This document shows positions 16,728 through 24,486 of a DNA stretch of 64,000 nucleotides, piece by piece. Position numbers and translations under genes: made by a program. Position 1 is the stretch's first letter. Every line of letters starts with the position of its first letter. The notes beneath the pieces were generated by a model. That model saw only the letters and a program-made list of their open reading frames with translations. It ran no database searches and was not told where the DNA came from. Origin of the DNA: Lewinellaceae bacterium (GTDB lineage: Bacteria > Bacteroidota > Bacteroidia > Chitinophagales > Saprospiraceae); NCBI GenBank assembly GCA_020636435.1, contig JACJXX010000002.1, positions 2,232,001 to 2,296,000 of the forward strand, written 5' to 3'.

Positions 16728-16772
16728 GCCTCCGGTCAGGAAAATCGTTCTACGATCTTCCTGACCGGAGGC
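16728..16772. terminator. very long hairpin overlapping the fructosamine kinase 3' end
   Basis: GCCTCCGGTCAGGAA (16728-16742) pairs perfectly with TTCCTGACCGGAGGC (16758-16772), and the inner ATCGT / ACGAT pair extends the stem to about 20 bp with a 3-nt loop. Positions 16736-16772 are also the last 12 codons and stop of the minus-strand kinase gene. No T tract follows on either side, so it may act as a bidirectional RNA-end stabiliser rather than a classical terminator. Confidence 0.7.
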
Positions 16773-17599
16773 ACGTATCCACTCCCAAAGAGATTGACGT
16801 GGGCCAGCAAATAATAAAGCTGGTAAATTTCGATCCTTTCCTCCAATCCGGGCTGGCAGGGATAGGCTGCCTGGTAAGCCTGATAAAAATAGGGAGAGAA
16901 ACCGCCGAAGAGCTGCGACATGGCCAAATCCATTTCGCGATGCGAAAAACTCACCGCTGGATCAATCAGCACAGGCGCATCATTGGGGGCAGATAGGAAG
17001 TTGCCGCTCCACAAGTCGCCATGAATCAGGGCGGGCGGTTCCTCCGGGCATATTTCTCCTACGCGCTTGTAAAGCTTTTCGAAATCTGAACCGGCGCCAG
17101 CCCACAGGCTGTTTTCGGCGATAGCCCTGCTCGCCTGGGGTTCCAGCCTTTCCAGGATATAGAAATCGGGCCAATTGCCATGCTGGCGATTGGACTGAGG
17201 GAGGCTGCCGATATAATTGCTGTGATCCAGGCCGAATTGGTGGTTGGCATGCCGGTGCAGTTCCGACAGCGCCATGCCGAAGTTTTCCCAAAAACGGCGG
17301 CTTCGGGGGCCTTCTTTTATGTATTCCAGGACCAAAAACCCGCAACCCTCTGCTTGTCCGGCACCCAGAGGCCGCGGCACGCGCACCGCACCGCTCTCGC
17401 CAAGGAGCCGCAGCCCCTGCGCCTCTTGCTCAAACATGTGGATGGAACCGGCCCGGGCGTTCATTTTAAGGAAAAAAAAACCTTTGCCGGTTTCCAGAAG
17501 GCGAGCTTCATTGATGTCTCCTCCACCGATGTAGGAGGCCTGGAGGATGGAAACGCCCAGTTTTTCCTCACAGGCAACCCTTACCGCCTGCGGAATCAC
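16736..17599 (-). CDS. fructosamine kinase family protein
   Basis: A 287-residue cytosolic kinase with the APH/FN3K fold. Seen: GGGDINEARL and FFLKMNA at the nucleotide lobe, the catalytic loop LIHGDLWSGNFL and the metal-binding LIDPAVSFSHREMDLAM. FN3K-family enzymes phosphorylate ketosamines (glycated lysines), destabilising them for protein deglycation. Length is typical. It begins 2 bp after the stop of the LytTR regulator gene, so it is probably the last gene of that three-gene operon. The final codons overlap a strong hairpin. Confidence 0.88.
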   Translation of the reverse strand: MIPQAVRVACEEKLGVSILQASYIGGGDINEARLLETGKGFFFLKMNARAGSIHMFEQEAQGLRLLGESGAVRVPRPLGAGQAEGCGFLVLEYIKEGPRSRRFWENFGMALSELHRHANHQFGLDHSNYIGSLPQSNRQHGNWPDFYILERLEPQASRAIAENSLWAGAGSDFEKLYKRVGEICPEEPPALIHGDLWSGNFLSAPNDAPVLIDPAVSFSHREMDLAMSQLFGGFSPYFYQAYQAAYPCQPGLEERIEIYQLYYLLAHVNLFGSGYVPPVRKIVERFS

Positions 17600-17601
17600 A
17601 G

Positions 17602-18333
17602 CTACAGGCGGTTTTTGTTGATGATCTCGAGCAATTCGTCCCGGTAATTTTTTCCGATGGGCAGGTGCTTGGCCTGGTTCTTTTCCATCACTTCTATCAT
17701 ATTGCCCACCACGGCTTCGATCCTGTCGACATTGACGATGTAAGAACGGTGTATTCGCCGGAAAGAATTCTGGGGAAGCTTTTCCTCCAGGCTCTTCATG
17801 GTCTGAAGGGTGATCACCCGGCTGCTTTCCATCCGGATGATGACATAGTCTTTCAACCCCTCGATGTAAATGATGTCGGCGTAGTTGACCTTTACCAGCT
17901 TTTTGTCTGCTTTGACAAAAATAAAATCAGGCTCTTCCGCCTCGCCTTCGCCGTGGGCGCCGCTTCCCCGGCTCTGCAGTTCAATTTGCTCGATGGCCTT
18001 GTTTACTGCTTTCATAAAGCGCTCGAGGGAGATCGGTTTGAGGAGGTAATCCAGGGCGTTGAGTTCGAACCCTTCGATGGCGTAATTCGGGTAAGCCGTG
18101 GTGAAAATGACCAGCGGCGGATGGCTGAGCGTTTTCAAAAAGTCGATCCCGGTCAGCTGGGGCATCTGTATGTCCAGGAACATCAGGCTTATATCGTGGT
18201 TTTTCAGCGCCTCATTGGCTTCCAACGCGTTGCTGCACTTCTCGACAAGGTTGAGTTCCGGGATTTTTTCGATGTACGTTTCAAGAACATCCTGGGCTAA
18301 AGGCTCGTCGTCGACAATGATTACATTAATCAT
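17602..18333 (-). CDS. LytTR-family response regulator
   Basis: A 243-residue regulator with a receiver domain (D8-D9, phospho-acceptor D54 in FLDIQMP, K in LLKPISLERF) and a C-terminal LytTR DNA-binding domain (IIYIEGLKDYVII, FRRIHRSYIVN). It follows the kinase gene by 18 bp and precedes the fructosamine kinase gene by 2 bp. The linker is enriched in Gly and Glu (SRGSGAHGEGEAEEP). It is the second LytS/LytTR system in 10 kb. Confidence 0.93.
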   Translation of the reverse strand: MINVIIVDDEPLAQDVLETYIEKIPELNLVEKCSNALEANEALKNHDISLMFLDIQMPQLTGIDFLKTLSHPPLVIFTTAYPNYAIEGFELNALDYLLKPISLERFMKAVNKAIEQIELQSRGSGAHGEGEAEEPDFIFVKADKKLVKVNYADIIYIEGLKDYVIIRMESSRVITLQTMKSLEEKLPQNSFRRIHRSYIVNVDRIEAVVGNMIEVMEKNQAKHLPIGKNYRDELLEIINKNRL

Positions 18334-18351
18334 GGAATTTGGTTTAAGTTT

Positions 18352-19407
18352 TTATGCCAAATCTAATTTAAGGTTTACAGCGTAGGATCTTGGTGAATCC
18401 TCTATTTCCAGTTCGTATTGATTGGGGTACAACAGGTTCAGGCGCCGGTGGATGTTGACCAGCCCGATGCCGCCGCTGCGGCGGCTGTCTTGTTTGGGCG
18501 GCGTGTCCGGCTTGCTGTTCTCAATAAAAAAGTGAACGTAGTGCTCCTTTACCGTCAGCCGGATATTTACAAATCCGGTGGATATCTGGTTGCTCAGCCC
18601 GTGTTTAAAGCTGTTTTCCAAAAAGGGGATGAACATAAGCGGAGCGATCTTCTGGTCGGCAATATCGCCCTCCACGTCGAAGTTGATCTCCACGGTTTTG
18701 CCCTGCCGCAGCCGCTCCAGGTCCAGATAATTGCGAATATAGTGAACTTCTTTACTCAATAAGACTTGTTTTTCATTGCACTCGTACAGCATATAACGCA
18801 TCATCTCCGACAACTTGATAACGATCTCGGGCGCTTTGTCCGACTTTTTCAGGGTCAGGGCGTAGAGGTTGTTCAGGGTGTTGAACAAAAAGTGGGGGTT
18901 GATCTGGGATTTCAGGAAGCGCAGCTCCGACTGCATGGTCTGGGTTTGCAATTCCTGTTTTTCCCGCAGTTGGCGAGCCCAATCGGCAATGATCTTGAAA
19001 ATGGTGGAGGAGCCGGCAATGAAGAAAGTGACCAGAAAATACCAGTTCATATTTTTTAACAGCTCTGCCTGGGCCTGAGGGTATTCGCTGAATTTAAAGT
19101 AAAAAGCCAGCACTTTCAGCGGAGTGATAAGCACAGTGGACAGGATAAGCAGCCCGCAGTAGGTCAGAAAGCGTTTTTTGGTCAGGTAATTAGGGATCAG
19201 GTAGAACAGGTTGAAATACACAATGAGCCCATAAAAGAAAATATTGACCACCTCGTTGCTGAGGGTAAACAGAAACCCCTGGCCGGTCCCTTCCGTCAAA
19301 GTCAGCAACAATAAAAAACCCAGCCAGAAAAGGGCGTGATAAGCCACTTGCCGGTTAAGCCATTCAAATATCCTGCCTGTCGAATCCTTCTGAGCTACAG
19401 TTTCCAT
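18352..19407 (-). CDS. LytS/YpdA-type sensor histidine kinase
   Basis: A 351-residue membrane kinase with about four transmembrane helices in residues 20-140, a coiled linker (LREKQELQTQTMQSELRFL) and the signature QINPHFLFNTLNNLYAL with the phospho-acceptor H172. The N box (LENSFKHGLS) and GGIGLVNIHRRL follow. It has no large sensory domain. It leads the operon kinase, LytTR regulator, fructosamine kinase. Confidence 0.92.
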   Translation of the reverse strand: METVAQKDSTGRIFEWLNRQVAYHALFWLGFLLLLTLTEGTGQGFLFTLSNEVVNIFFYGLIVYFNLFYLIPNYLTKKRFLTYCGLLILSTVLITPLKVLAFYFKFSEYPQAQAELLKNMNWYFLVTFFIAGSSTIFKIIADWARQLREKQELQTQTMQSELRFLKSQINPHFLFNTLNNLYALTLKKSDKAPEIVIKLSEMMRYMLYECNEKQVLLSKEVHYIRNYLDLERLRQGKTVEINFDVEGDIADQKIAPLMFIPFLENSFKHGLSNQISTGFVNIRLTVKEHYVHFFIENSKPDTPPKQDSRRSGGIGLVNIHRRLNLLYPNQYELEIEDSPRSYAVNLKLDLA

Positions 19408-19578
19408 CTGTGATTGCTGTCTGCTTTTGACAAATTATGCGGGCCAGTAGCCTTATGCCCGGGTTAAATTAGCAATTATTCGGTTGCCGTCTAAATTTTT
19501 CCTTCTTCGGACAACCTTGCCGCGAAATTTAAAGTTGGTTTCCCATGTTAGAAAAAAAATAGACACAGGGGGCAAATT

Positions 19579-19593
19579 GTTCGCCGGGCGAAC
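19579..19593. repeat. perfect 7-bp palindrome GTTCGCC-G-GGCGAAC
   Basis: It lies in the 281-bp divergent region between the kinase operon and the pterin synthase gene, roughly 80 bp upstream of the latter's -7 box. It could be an operator, but there is no second copy to support this. Confidence 0.35.
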
Positions 19594-19659
19594 GGGCTTA
19601 CCGTTGTAGCCTGGCCATAACGGGAATCAGTTTGTGCTGTATAAATATCCAGCAATTTG

Positions 19660-19667
19660 TACTTTTG
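19660..19667 (+). promoter_or_regulatory. candidate -7 box TACTTTTG
   Basis: It matches TAnnTTTG and ends 21 bp before the start at 19689. A TTTG at 19631-19634 is somewhat farther upstream than the usual -33 spacing. Confidence 0.45.
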
Positions 19668-19688
19668 CGCTGAAAATCATTCGCATCA

Positions 19689-20099
19689 ATGGTATACTTA
19701 ACTAGAAGAGAAAGGTTTAATGCGGCCCACAAGTTGTGGGTTAAAGAATGGAGCGAGGAAAAGAACCTGCAATCCTTTGGAAAGTGCGCCAATAAAAACT
19801 GGCACGGGCACAACTACGACCTTTTTGTCACAGTAAAAGGCAAGCCCGATCCGGTGACCGGCTTTATTGTAGATGTAAAGAAGCTGAGCCGGCTCATCAA
19901 ACAGTCCATCATCGACAAGGTAGACCACTGCAACCTCAACCTGGATGTAGACTTCATCCCCGCCGGCACGCAGCCGACGACGGAGAACCTGGCCATCCTG
20001 TTCTGGCAACAACTGGAGCCCTTGCTGGAAGGCTGCCAACTGCATTGCATCAAACTTTACGAAACGGAAAACATTTATGCGGAGTACTTTGGAGAATAG
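19689..20099 (+). CDS. 6-pyruvoyl-tetrahydropterin synthase / 6-carboxytetrahydropterin synthase family
   Basis: A 136-residue T-fold enzyme acting on dihydroneopterin triphosphate. Zinc ligands are H15 (FNAAHKL) and the two His of HGHNY; the catalytic Cys lies in GKCANKNWHGHNY, and the C-terminal ETENIYAEY holds the pterin-anchoring Glu. Spacing is C-x5-HGH, the PTPS-I pattern, rather than C-x3-HGH usual for QueD, so the product (tetrahydrobiopterin precursor or queuosine precursor) is open. It precedes folE by 92 bp on the same strand, consistent with sequential steps from GTP. Confidence 0.88.
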   Translation: MVYLTRRERFNAAHKLWVKEWSEEKNLQSFGKCANKNWHGHNYDLFVTVKGKPDPVTGFIVDVKKLSRLIKQSIIDKVDHCNLNLDVDFIPAGTQPTTENLAILFWQQLEPLLEGCQLHCIKLYETENIYAEYFGE

Positions 20100-20191
20100 C
20101 TGATGCTCAAAATGCCGCCCCCGACAACCACATTAGCCGTTGGCTGTTATATCAATGGAACTTTTGACTACAACTAAAACCAGGATGATCT

Positions 20192-20788
20192 ATGCCAACG
20201 ATTAAGTCAGATAATTTTGAAGTGGAGGCTCCGGAGGGGCTGATCGAAGATTTTGCTTCGGTGATAAGAGCCGTCGGAGAGGATCCCCGCCGGGAGGGCT
20301 TGTCCAAAACGCCGGAACGGGCGGCAAAGGCCATGAAATTCCTCACCCAGGGATATGGCCAGGATGCCGAAACGATCCTGCGGTCTGCTATGTTCCGGGA
20401 AGATTACAGCGAGATGGTCCTGGTTAAGGATATTGAGTTGTACTCGCTTTGCGAGCACCACCTGCTTCCCTTCTATGGCAAAGCACACGTGGCCTATATT
20501 CCCAACGGATATATTGTGGGCCTGAGCAAGATTCCCCGGGTCATCGATGTTTTTGCCCGGCGGCTGCAGGTGCAGGAGCGCCTGACCCACCAGGTTCTTC
20601 ATTGCATACAAGACACCCTCAATCCATTGGGAGTGGCCATTGTCATCGAGGCGCGGCACATGTGCATGATGATGAGAGGGGTGCAAAAACAGAATTCAAT
20701 AACCACTACTTCCGCTTTCACCGGAGAGTTTCAGCGGGTGGAAACCCGCAATGAGTTTCTCAACCTGATCGGATCGAAACTAATCTGA
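20192..20788 (+). CDS. folE: GTP cyclohydrolase I
   Basis: A 198-residue enzyme converting GTP to 7,8-dihydroneopterin triphosphate, the entry to folate, biopterin and queuosine synthesis. Zinc ligands are seen in LCEHHLLPFYGKAHVAY (Cys and His) and in ARHMCMMMRG (second Cys). GLSKIPRVIDVFARRLQVQERLT is the conserved substrate-site helix. It is normal in length for bacterial type IA enzymes. The PTPS gene is immediately upstream and fabD 31 bp downstream. Confidence 0.96.
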   Translation: MPTIKSDNFEVEAPEGLIEDFASVIRAVGEDPRREGLSKTPERAAKAMKFLTQGYGQDAETILRSAMFREDYSEMVLVKDIELYSLCEHHLLPFYGKAHVAYIPNGYIVGLSKIPRVIDVFARRLQVQERLTHQVLHCIQDTLNPLGVAIVIEARHMCMMMRGVQKQNSITTTSAFTGEFQRVETRNEFLNLIGSKLI

Positions 20789-20819
20789 ATTGCCATAGCG
20801 AAAAATCAAACTTTAGACT

Positions 20820-21698
20820 ATGAAAGCCTACGTATTTCCAGGACAGGGAGCCCAGTTCGAAGGAATGGGAAAAGATATGTACGACAGCGATGAAGCTGCC
20901 CGGGCGTTGATGGAATCGGCCAATGACCTGCTTGGTTTCAGGATCACCGATGTGATGTTCGGGGGCAGTGCCGATGACCTGAAGCAGACCAGGGTTACTC
21001 AGCCGGCTATTTTTCTCCATTCTATCGCCAAAGCCCGAATAGCTGGCGCCGCTTTCCGGCCGGATGCTGTTGCCGGCCATTCGCTGGGGGAGTTCTCCGC
21101 CCTGGTGGCCGCCGGCGCCCTTTCTTTTGAAGAAGGCCTGCAACTGGTCTACAATCGGGCGCTGGCCATGCAGAAAGCCTGCGAAGCAGTGGAGAGCGCC
21201 ATGGCCGCTATTTTAGGCCTGGAAGATGAGGTGGTGGAGAAGGTGTGCAGGGAAATAGAAGAGGTGGTTGTGCCGGCCAATTACAACAGCCCGGGTCAAC
21301 TGGTTATCTCCGGCACGGTTTTGGGGATTGAAAGAGCCGTTGAAAAGCTACAGGAGGCGGGAGCCCGCCGCGCCGTAGTCCTGCAGGTCGGCGGGGCTTT
21401 TCATTCGCCCTTGATGCAACCGGCCAAAGAAGAGCTGCAGGCGGCTATAGAGAACGCCCGGTTCAGCCCTCCTTCCTGCCCGGTTTATCAGAATGTCGAC
21501 GCCCTTCCTCAGCGGGATCCTGAGATGATAAAGGCCAACCTCATCGCCCAACTGACGGCTCCGGTGCGCTGGACGCAGACCGTTAAAAATATGATCAACG
21601 ACGGCGTTGCGGAGTTCATCGAAGTAGGCGGCGCCGGAACGACCCTGCAGGGGTTGATAAAAAAAGTAGACCGCAAATTTCCTACCCGTGCGCTGTAA
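20820..21698 (+). CDS. fabD: malonyl-CoA:ACP transacylase
   Basis: A 292-residue acyltransferase loading malonyl groups onto ACP for fatty acid synthesis. The N-terminal FPGQGAQFEGMG, the nucleophile elbow VAGHSLGEFSALVAAG with the catalytic Ser, and the catalytic His in GGAFHSPLM are all present; the C-terminal EVGGAGTTLQGLIKK is typical. It follows folE by 31 bp and may be cotranscribed with it. Confidence 0.96.
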   Translation: MKAYVFPGQGAQFEGMGKDMYDSDEAARALMESANDLLGFRITDVMFGGSADDLKQTRVTQPAIFLHSIAKARIAGAAFRPDAVAGHSLGEFSALVAAGALSFEEGLQLVYNRALAMQKACEAVESAMAAILGLEDEVVEKVCREIEEVVVPANYNSPGQLVISGTVLGIERAVEKLQEAGARRAVVLQVGGAFHSPLMQPAKEELQAAIENARFSPPSCPVYQNVDALPQRDPEMIKANLIAQLTAPVRWTQTVKNMINDGVAEFIEVGGAGTTLQGLIKKVDRKFPTRAL

Positions 21699-21872
21699 AG
21701 AAAGGCGAGTGGCCGAACTTTTACGGTAACTTAGTATAAAGAGAGTTGCTTTTTTTAAAATAAGAGGTGATATTAGAGCGGTCCCATCGCTGCATTTGTG
21801 AAAACGGATTGAACTATACGGGGCCTTCGAAAGGTTAGATTAGAAAACATTAAATTACGAAAGCACTCATTC

Positions 21873-22430
21873 ATGGTAAGACAAGAGGTTTCCAGCGGGC
21901 AGGTATTACTGGCGGAGCCCTTTATGCTTGACCCCAACTTTAAACGCTCTGCCGTCTTGTTGTGTGAACACAATGAAGACGGCAGCGTAGGCTTCATCAT
22001 GAACAAGCCCCTAAAAATGCGCATCGATGAACTGATCGATGGATTCCCTGAATTCGATTCCGAAGTGTTTTTCGGAGGCCCGGTGCAAACGGACACGATC
22101 CATTACATCCACAACGTGGGAGACCTGGTGGAGGATAGTGTCAAAGTCGCCGATGGGGTATATTGGGGAGGGGATTTTGAAAAGCTGAAGTTCCTGATTG
22201 CCTCCAACCTCGTTTTGCCTCACAACATTCGCTTCTTCGTTGGCTATTCCGGCTGGTCGGAAGGCCAACTGAACGACGAAATGGGTTACGGTTCCTGGGT
22301 GCTGGCCGAAATGGACGCCAACTACCTCTTTAAGTCGGAACCCAAAAAACTCTGGACTCAGGTCATGTACAATAAGGGCGATACGTATTCGGTTATCGCC
22401 CAAATGCCGGAAACTTCCAACTTTAATTAG
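21873..22430 (+). CDS. yqgE: YqgE/AlgH family protein
   Basis: A 185-residue protein of the UPF0301 family. Family hallmarks seen: GQVLLAEPFMLDPNFKRSAVLLCEHNEDGSVGFIMNKPL at residues 8-46 in segments, FFGGPVQTD, and the C-terminal GYSGWSEGQLNDEM. The molecular role is not established; it is conserved across Gram-negative bacteria. It ends before a bidirectional terminator shared with the M23 peptidase gene. Confidence 0.92.
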   Translation: MVRQEVSSGQVLLAEPFMLDPNFKRSAVLLCEHNEDGSVGFIMNKPLKMRIDELIDGFPEFDSEVFFGGPVQTDTIHYIHNVGDLVEDSVKVADGVYWGGDFEKLKFLIASNLVLPHNIRFFVGYSGWSEGQLNDEMGYGSWVLAEMDANYLFKSEPKKLWTQVMYNKGDTYSVIAQMPETSNFN

Positions 22431-22450
22431 GCAGCCTTTGTTTCTCCGGA

Positions 22451-22497
22451 AACGAAAAACCCCTCAGCGGATCGCTCCGCTAAGGGGTTTTTCGTTT
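22451..22497. terminator. bidirectional terminator between yqgE and the M23 peptidase
   Basis: AACGAAAAACCCCT-x-AGCGGA pairs with TCCGCT-x-AGGGGTTTTTCGTT around a 4-nt loop; the stem is nearly perfect over 21 bp. A-rich and T-rich flanks give a T tract on both strands, fitting the convergent genes ending at 22430 and 22522. Confidence 0.88.
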
Positions 22498-22521
22498 TGT
22501 TTTGCTTTCTATAATATTAAA

Positions 22522-23865
22522 TCAGGGATTGCCCTTTTCCACAGCTACGGAAGCGCCGTCCGCTTTTACGCTGGCCTTTTCCAGCAACGACATGTACTTA
22601 TCGCGCAGCTCCATGAATTGAGGCATATCTTCATCCGGCAGAGGTTTTGCCGGGGGGAATTTGATGTTGAGGTGGTTGACCTGCTGGCCATTTTTCCAGA
22701 ACCGGAAGCAAACGTGCGGGCCGGTGGCCAGGCCGGTTGACCCGACATAGCCAATGACTTGCCCTTGTTTGACATGGGCGCCGGGTTTAATGCCCTGGGC
22801 GAATTTTTGCATGTGCAGGTACTGGGTTTGGTAGGTATCGTCGTGTTTGATCTTGACGAAGTTGCCGTTGCCTTTGGTGTAAGACGCCTTCAGGATAACG
22901 CCGTCGCCAACGGCCAATATCGGCGTACCGTAGGGCGCCGCATAGTCGGTGCCAAAGTGGGGCCGAACCCGCTTGAGTATCGGATGAAAACGGTTCAGGT
23001 TGTAATAAGACGAAATGCGGGAGTATTGTACCGGAGACTTCAGGAAGCCCCGCTTCATCGGGCGGCCCTCTAGGTCGTAATAACCATCGGTTTTGCCATT
23101 GTCGTAGTACACAGCGTGGTATTCATTGTCGCCCGTCTTGTAGTAGGCGGCGTGCACCTGCCCGATGCCTACTTCTTCCCCTTCGATGAATTGCTGTTCG
23201 TAGACCAGTTTGAACTCGTCGTTTTTCTGAAGGTGGTGAAAATCAATGGACCATTGCAGGGCATCTTCCATCTTGGCGGCCAGGTCGTAGCTCAGGCCCT
23301 GCCCGACAATTGCATTCCACAGGGAGCTTTCCAGCGTGCCGGCTGCCGACCGCGTTTCTGTGCTCACCTCGCGCCGGTGGCGGGTGACAGCATGCGAGCC
23401 CTGCAGCTCGAAAATGATGTATTCGTATACGTTGGGCTCATAAATAAGGTATTCCGCCCGTTGGGTGCTGTCTTTGGTCAGGATGGTATACGGTTTGCCC
23501 ACCCGAAAGTGCCTCACGTCGAAGACGTCTTTCGAATTTGCGACGATCTGCTCAATAGACGGGTAGTCGACCTGTTGAGCCAGGAGGATATCCGCCAGGA
23601 ACTGCCCCGATTGAATGGCCCGGTCCAAAACCTGGAAGGTATCTATGGCAAAGCCGTATTTGATGGTGGGGATGGTAACGGGGAAAGAGCCCAGTTCGAC
23701 GGGCTTTTCGGAAGCGACAAGAGAGGCCTGAAGCCTATCCTTGATCTCAGCGCTGAAGTAGAAGAGGGTTCCTCCAATCAATAGCGCCGATAATGTTGAA
23801 ATTCCGATCTTAAGTAATTTCCGTTTCTGTCTCAGCATTTGGGTAAACGAGTCTGGCAAATCCAC
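22522..23865 (-). CDS. M23 family metallopeptidase (LytM-type)
   Basis: A 447-residue envelope protein with an N-terminal membrane anchor (LLKIGISTLSALLIGGTLFYF). The M23 domain lies near residues 295-410: the zinc motif H-x3-D in HFGTDYAAPYGTPI, then KHDDTYQTQYLHM, and LATGPHVCFRFWKNG. The last motif normally reads H-x-H; here it is H-V-C, with Cys at the zinc-ligand position. The protein may cleave peptidoglycan cross-links or act as a regulator of such enzymes. A helical region of about 250 residues precedes the domain. Confidence 0.88.
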   Translation of the reverse strand: MDLPDSFTQMLRQKRKLLKIGISTLSALLIGGTLFYFSAEIKDRLQASLVASEKPVELGSFPVTIPTIKYGFAIDTFQVLDRAIQSGQFLADILLAQQVDYPSIEQIVANSKDVFDVRHFRVGKPYTILTKDSTQRAEYLIYEPNVYEYIIFELQGSHAVTRHRREVSTETRSAAGTLESSLWNAIVGQGLSYDLAAKMEDALQWSIDFHHLQKNDEFKLVYEQQFIEGEEVGIGQVHAAYYKTGDNEYHAVYYDNGKTDGYYDLEGRPMKRGFLKSPVQYSRISSYYNLNRFHPILKRVRPHFGTDYAAPYGTPILAVGDGVILKASYTKGNGNFVKIKHDDTYQTQYLHMQKFAQGIKPGAHVKQGQVIGYVGSTGLATGPHVCFRFWKNGQQVNHLNIKFPPAKPLPDEDMPQFMELRDKYMSLLEKASVKADGASVAVEKGNP

Positions 23866-24175
23866 ATTCTCTTGGTTTGGTTAAACAATCGCGTTACAAA
23901 TAGGGCAAATCAACCCTGCCGGAGTGCTTGCGCCTCCGTCCTGCTTTGAATATAGTTTTTGGGTTGAAAAGCCTCGTGTGCATGGGATTGCTTTTGCACG
24001 CTCCAGATGTTGCTATGCCTGCAAATATAGAATTGCATCTCAATTGCACCTAATGAAATTTGTTAAAACTGTAGTTTTTCCATCATTTTGTGGAAAACTT
24101 TTTCATTTCAGTCCTGATTTTTAAGTTTTTTTTGGCCTGGCGTGCCTTTCATGCCCCATTTTTTTAACGGGAAAA

Positions 24176-24216
24176 GCCTGCCTCCGGCCGCAGGAAAGGC
24201 GAGCCGGCCGGCAGGC
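24176..24216. repeat. GC-rich inverted repeat
   Basis: GCCTGCC-T-CCGGCC at 24176-24189 pairs with GGCCGGCAGGC at 24206-24216 with a single bulge, in otherwise AT-rich DNA. Function unknown. Confidence 0.5.
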
Positions 24217-24456
24217 CTAAGTGTGAATAAGAACAACACTAAATAGACACAGGGCTTTGGGTAAGCCTTGTTATGTGCATATTGTTAAATTGTTGTAGGG
24301 TTGCCGGTGTTACAGGGGCCCGGAACGATAGGAGCCTTCGGTTCTTGCTCAAGTTAAACCGGGTGTCCCGGCAAAGCAATTCAAAATGAGCCGGGCGCGG
24401 GATACAGTAAGCAGAAGCGCGCCGCTGCCATGTGAATGCCTTTTCAGAATTATCCC

Positions 24457-24464
24457 TACCTTTG
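24457..24464 (+). promoter_or_regulatory. -7 box TACCTTTG upstream of purM
   Basis: An exact TAnnTTTG match ends 22 bp before the chosen purM start at 24487, supporting that start over the in-frame ATG at 24436, which would lie upstream of the promoter. Confidence 0.55.
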
Positions 24465-24486
24465 CAGCCAAACCGAAAAAGGAGCT

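Larger units (their letters stand above)
23866..24486. other. 621-bp divergent intergenic region
   Basis: It lies between the M23 peptidase start (minus) and purM (plus). It is AT-rich at 24010-24170 and contains a GC-rich inverted repeat at 24176-24216 plus the purM -7 box at 24457-24464. A 66-codon frame at 23924-24124 has no family features and I do not call it. Confidence 0.5.

Noticed and set aside
23924..24124. 66-codon plus-strand frame in the M23-purM gap
   Set aside because: AT-rich, no signal, helix or family pattern, and it lies in the probable promoter region of the peptidase gene.
19557..24254. 14-mer AAATAGACACAGGG occurring at 19557 and 24241
   Set aside because: A few 14-mer matches are expected by chance in 64 kb and the flanks do not align.
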